A DNA stretch of 64,000 nucleotides from DASXUX01 sp036504595 (GTDB taxonomy: Bacteria > Planctomycetota > SZUA-567 > H5-PLA8), in contig DASXUX010000067.1 in NCBI GenBank assembly GCA_036504595.1, positions 124,001 to 188,000 on the forward strand. Direction: 5' to 3'. The position numbers were made by a program, and so were the translations under genes. The notes under the pieces are model-generated. The model had not been told where the DNA came from and made no database searches. It worked only from the letters and a program-made list of their open reading frames with translations. The stretch's first letter is position 1; the number at the start of each line of letters is the position of its first letter. This document shows, in pieces, positions 62,621-64,000 of the stretch.

Positions 62621-62637
62621 GGTGTTACATCGACTCC

Positions 62638-64000
62638 TTACTTGCTCTTCCGGTCGCCCCGCGGTGCTAACAGCGGTCCTGTATCCGCGTCCTTTGGGGC
62701 TGTCTCTTCGCTGACCTTAGGATTCCGCGGCAGCCGAATCTCGAAGACCGTGCCCTGTCCCACTTGGGACGTGACGTGGACCTGTCCTCCGTGCCGCTCG
62801 ACAATCCCATAGACCACGGCCAGCCCCAGACCGACGCCTTTTTGGTCTTCCTTAGTTGAGAAGAAGGGTTCGAAAATATGCGGCAGCACCTCAGGCGGAA
62901 TGCCCGGGCCAGTATCCGCTACATCGATCTGAATATGGTCGGCCAGGCCGTGTAGACGCACCGACAGTTCCCGCTCGTTGCGGCCCAACCCGCTCATCGC
63001 TTCCGCGGCGTTGACAAACAGCGCAACCAAGGCCTGGTGCAACTCTTCGGCGTTCGCTGTGATCGTGCTCTGGCCATTCAGAAGCTCGCAATGGACGGTC
63101 ACTCCGCCCATCTCAAGGTGATGGCGCACCAGCACCAGGCTGCGGTTAACAACATCGTTGACGTCAACGGAATCCAGCGCGACCCGTGTCGGACGGGAAA
63201 AAAGCAGCAGGTTCTGGACGATGCCGCCGCAACGGCGGCACTCATCCTCGATGATGCGCAGATACTTGGACCACTCTTCGCGGATGTCTTTGTCGAGCGG
63301 TTGTTCCGCGAGTTCCCGCCGCACAAGCCGGGCGTAGGTGAGTATTCCGCTGATCGGATTGTTGATCTCATGGGCAACCGTGGCGGAGAGCTTTCCAAGA
63401 GATGCCATCTTTTCCATGTGGAGCACTTGCCGCTGGGCTCGGCTGAGTTCCTCGGTCTTGGCGACGACCTTCTTTTCAAGCTGCTGCGACCATTCGGTGA
63501 TTTCCCTTCTGGCGGCGCTCAGATCTGCAGCCATGTTGTTAAACGCTTCGGCCAGCCTCGCCAACTCGTGGCGACCTTGCGGCACGATACGGGTATCCAG
63601 ATCGCCGCCTGCAATCCGGCGGGTTCCTTCGGTTAGCTGTATGATGGGTCGGTGAACCAGGCGCTTGACGAAAAGCGCTGCCACCACGCCGACAATCAAG
63701 ATCAAAATGAGCGTAGTCCACAGGAATTGCCGCTTTGCTGTGCCAATGGACTCCTCGAGCGGAATCATCGACATCTCCACCTCGAGCACGCCCAACGCCG
63801 TTTGCCGTTTGGGGTGGGCATGACAGGACGCCGTGGCGCAAGAGTGTTCGTTCTTGATGACCGACAAGTGACGCAGAACCTCCTGCCCGTTGGCAACGCG
63901 GACGAGGTTCCGCCTGATAAGAGCGGTTGAGCTTCTTGACTCTCCAACGCAGTGGCAACTCTGGCAGGCCTCCGAGTCCTTCTTGACCTGCTGCCCAATC
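62638..64000 (-). CDS. Heme-type sensor histidine kinase (partial at window edge)
   Basis: The C-terminal 453 residues, cut by the window end; the true start is outside. The periplasmic part has two c-type heme-like motifs: CQSCH within the first residues and CATASCH about 45 residues on. A membrane helix (FLWTTLILILIVGVVAALFV), a HAMP domain, a coiled coil, the H-box VAHEINNPISG, N-box NAAEAMSG, and G-boxes DTGPGIPP and GVGLGLAVVYG follow. It is a transmitter for the NtrC regulator downstream. The motifs suggest sensing of redox state or a small ligand by periplasmic heme. Confidence 0.93.
   Translation of the reverse strand, partial: IGQQVKKDSEACQSCHCVGESRSSTALIRRNLVRVANGQEVLRHLSVIKNEHSCATASCHAHPKRQTALGVLEVEMSMIPLEESIGTAKRQFLWTTLILILIVGVVAALFVKRLVHRPIIQLTEGTRRIAGGDLDTRIVPQGRHELARLAEAFNNMAADLSAARREITEWSQQLEKKVVAKTEELSRAQRQVLHMEKMASLGKLSATVAHEINNPISGILTYARLVRRELAEQPLDKDIREEWSKYLRIIEDECRRCGGIVQNLLLFSRPTRVALDSVDVNDVVNRSLVLVRHHLEMGGVTVHCELLNGQSTITANAEELHQALVALFVNAAEAMSGLGRNERELSVRLHGLADHIQIDVADTGPGIPPEVLPHIFEPFFSTKEDQKGVGLGLAVVYGIVERHGGQVHVTSQVGQGTVFEIRLPRNPKVSEETAPKDADTGPLLAPRGDRKSK

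Overview
The window is about 60% GC bacterial chromosome and looks like a member of the PVC group, most likely Planctomycetota (inference). Supporting signs are a 588-residue signal peptidase I with a large insertion, LptB (so a lipopolysaccharide outer membrane), a Tat-exported Gfo/Idh/MocA oxidoreductase beside L-rhamnose isomerase, many secreted carbohydrate-active enzymes, two giant secreted beta-propeller/cadherin-like proteins, and a REP-associated transposase. No rRNA or CRISPR array was seen. One tRNA is present.

Layout. 1-5.8 kb: lepA (cut by the window edge), a Uma2-type nuclease, a DUF433 antitoxin with a truncated PIN-like partner, lepB, lptB and an alpha/beta hydrolase. 5.8-12.8 kb: Gfo/Idh oxidoreductase and rhaA on the minus strand, facing a three-gene sugar ABC transporter (binding lipoprotein, double ATPase, permease) that has a perfect 16-bp LacI-type palindrome upstream; this is probably rhamnose or related sugar uptake. 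12.9-13.3 kb: a 443-bp deleted ISKra4-like element with both ends. 13.5-29.5 kb: two giant secreted paralogs of about 2,200 and 2,085 residues, separated by decayed or truncated genes. 29.5-35.9 kb: a patchwork of low-recognition small genes, some immunity-like, separated by shared repeat modules. 35.9-53.5 kb: aldo/keto reductase, SGNH hydrolases, GIY-YIG protein, IS1380, GH42, FGGY-kinase, methyltransferase and Vsr remnants, a RAYT transposase with REPs, Mrr, GH32, esterase, GH10 and a HEAT-repeat membrane protein. 53.5-55 kb: IS debris and a tRNA-Arg with a GCG anticodon. 55-64 kb: an apparently self-contained redox and regulatory locus.

The most interesting locus is 55.1-64.0 kb. It encodes a HybA/NrfC-type iron-sulfur protein, an NrfD/HybB membrane quinone-type subunit and a tetraheme cytochrome c. 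The cytochrome and two further proteins each carry a glycine-cleavage H-protein-like domain whose lipoyl-lysine position has no lysine, followed by a shared C-terminal module with a DGG motif. Two GG-N10-GC sigma-54 promoters precede the first two genes. An NtrC-type activator and a histidine kinase with two periplasmic heme-type CH motifs lie at the far end, so a sensor-to-promoter circuit can be read directly from the DNA.

A second genome-wide theme is short-period (7 or 8 bp) degenerate tandem arrays. They start within about 10 bp of a stop codon and are often paired as an inverted array around a 15-40 bp loop. The unit sequence differs from locus to locus, and two of the arrays extend into coding sequence.
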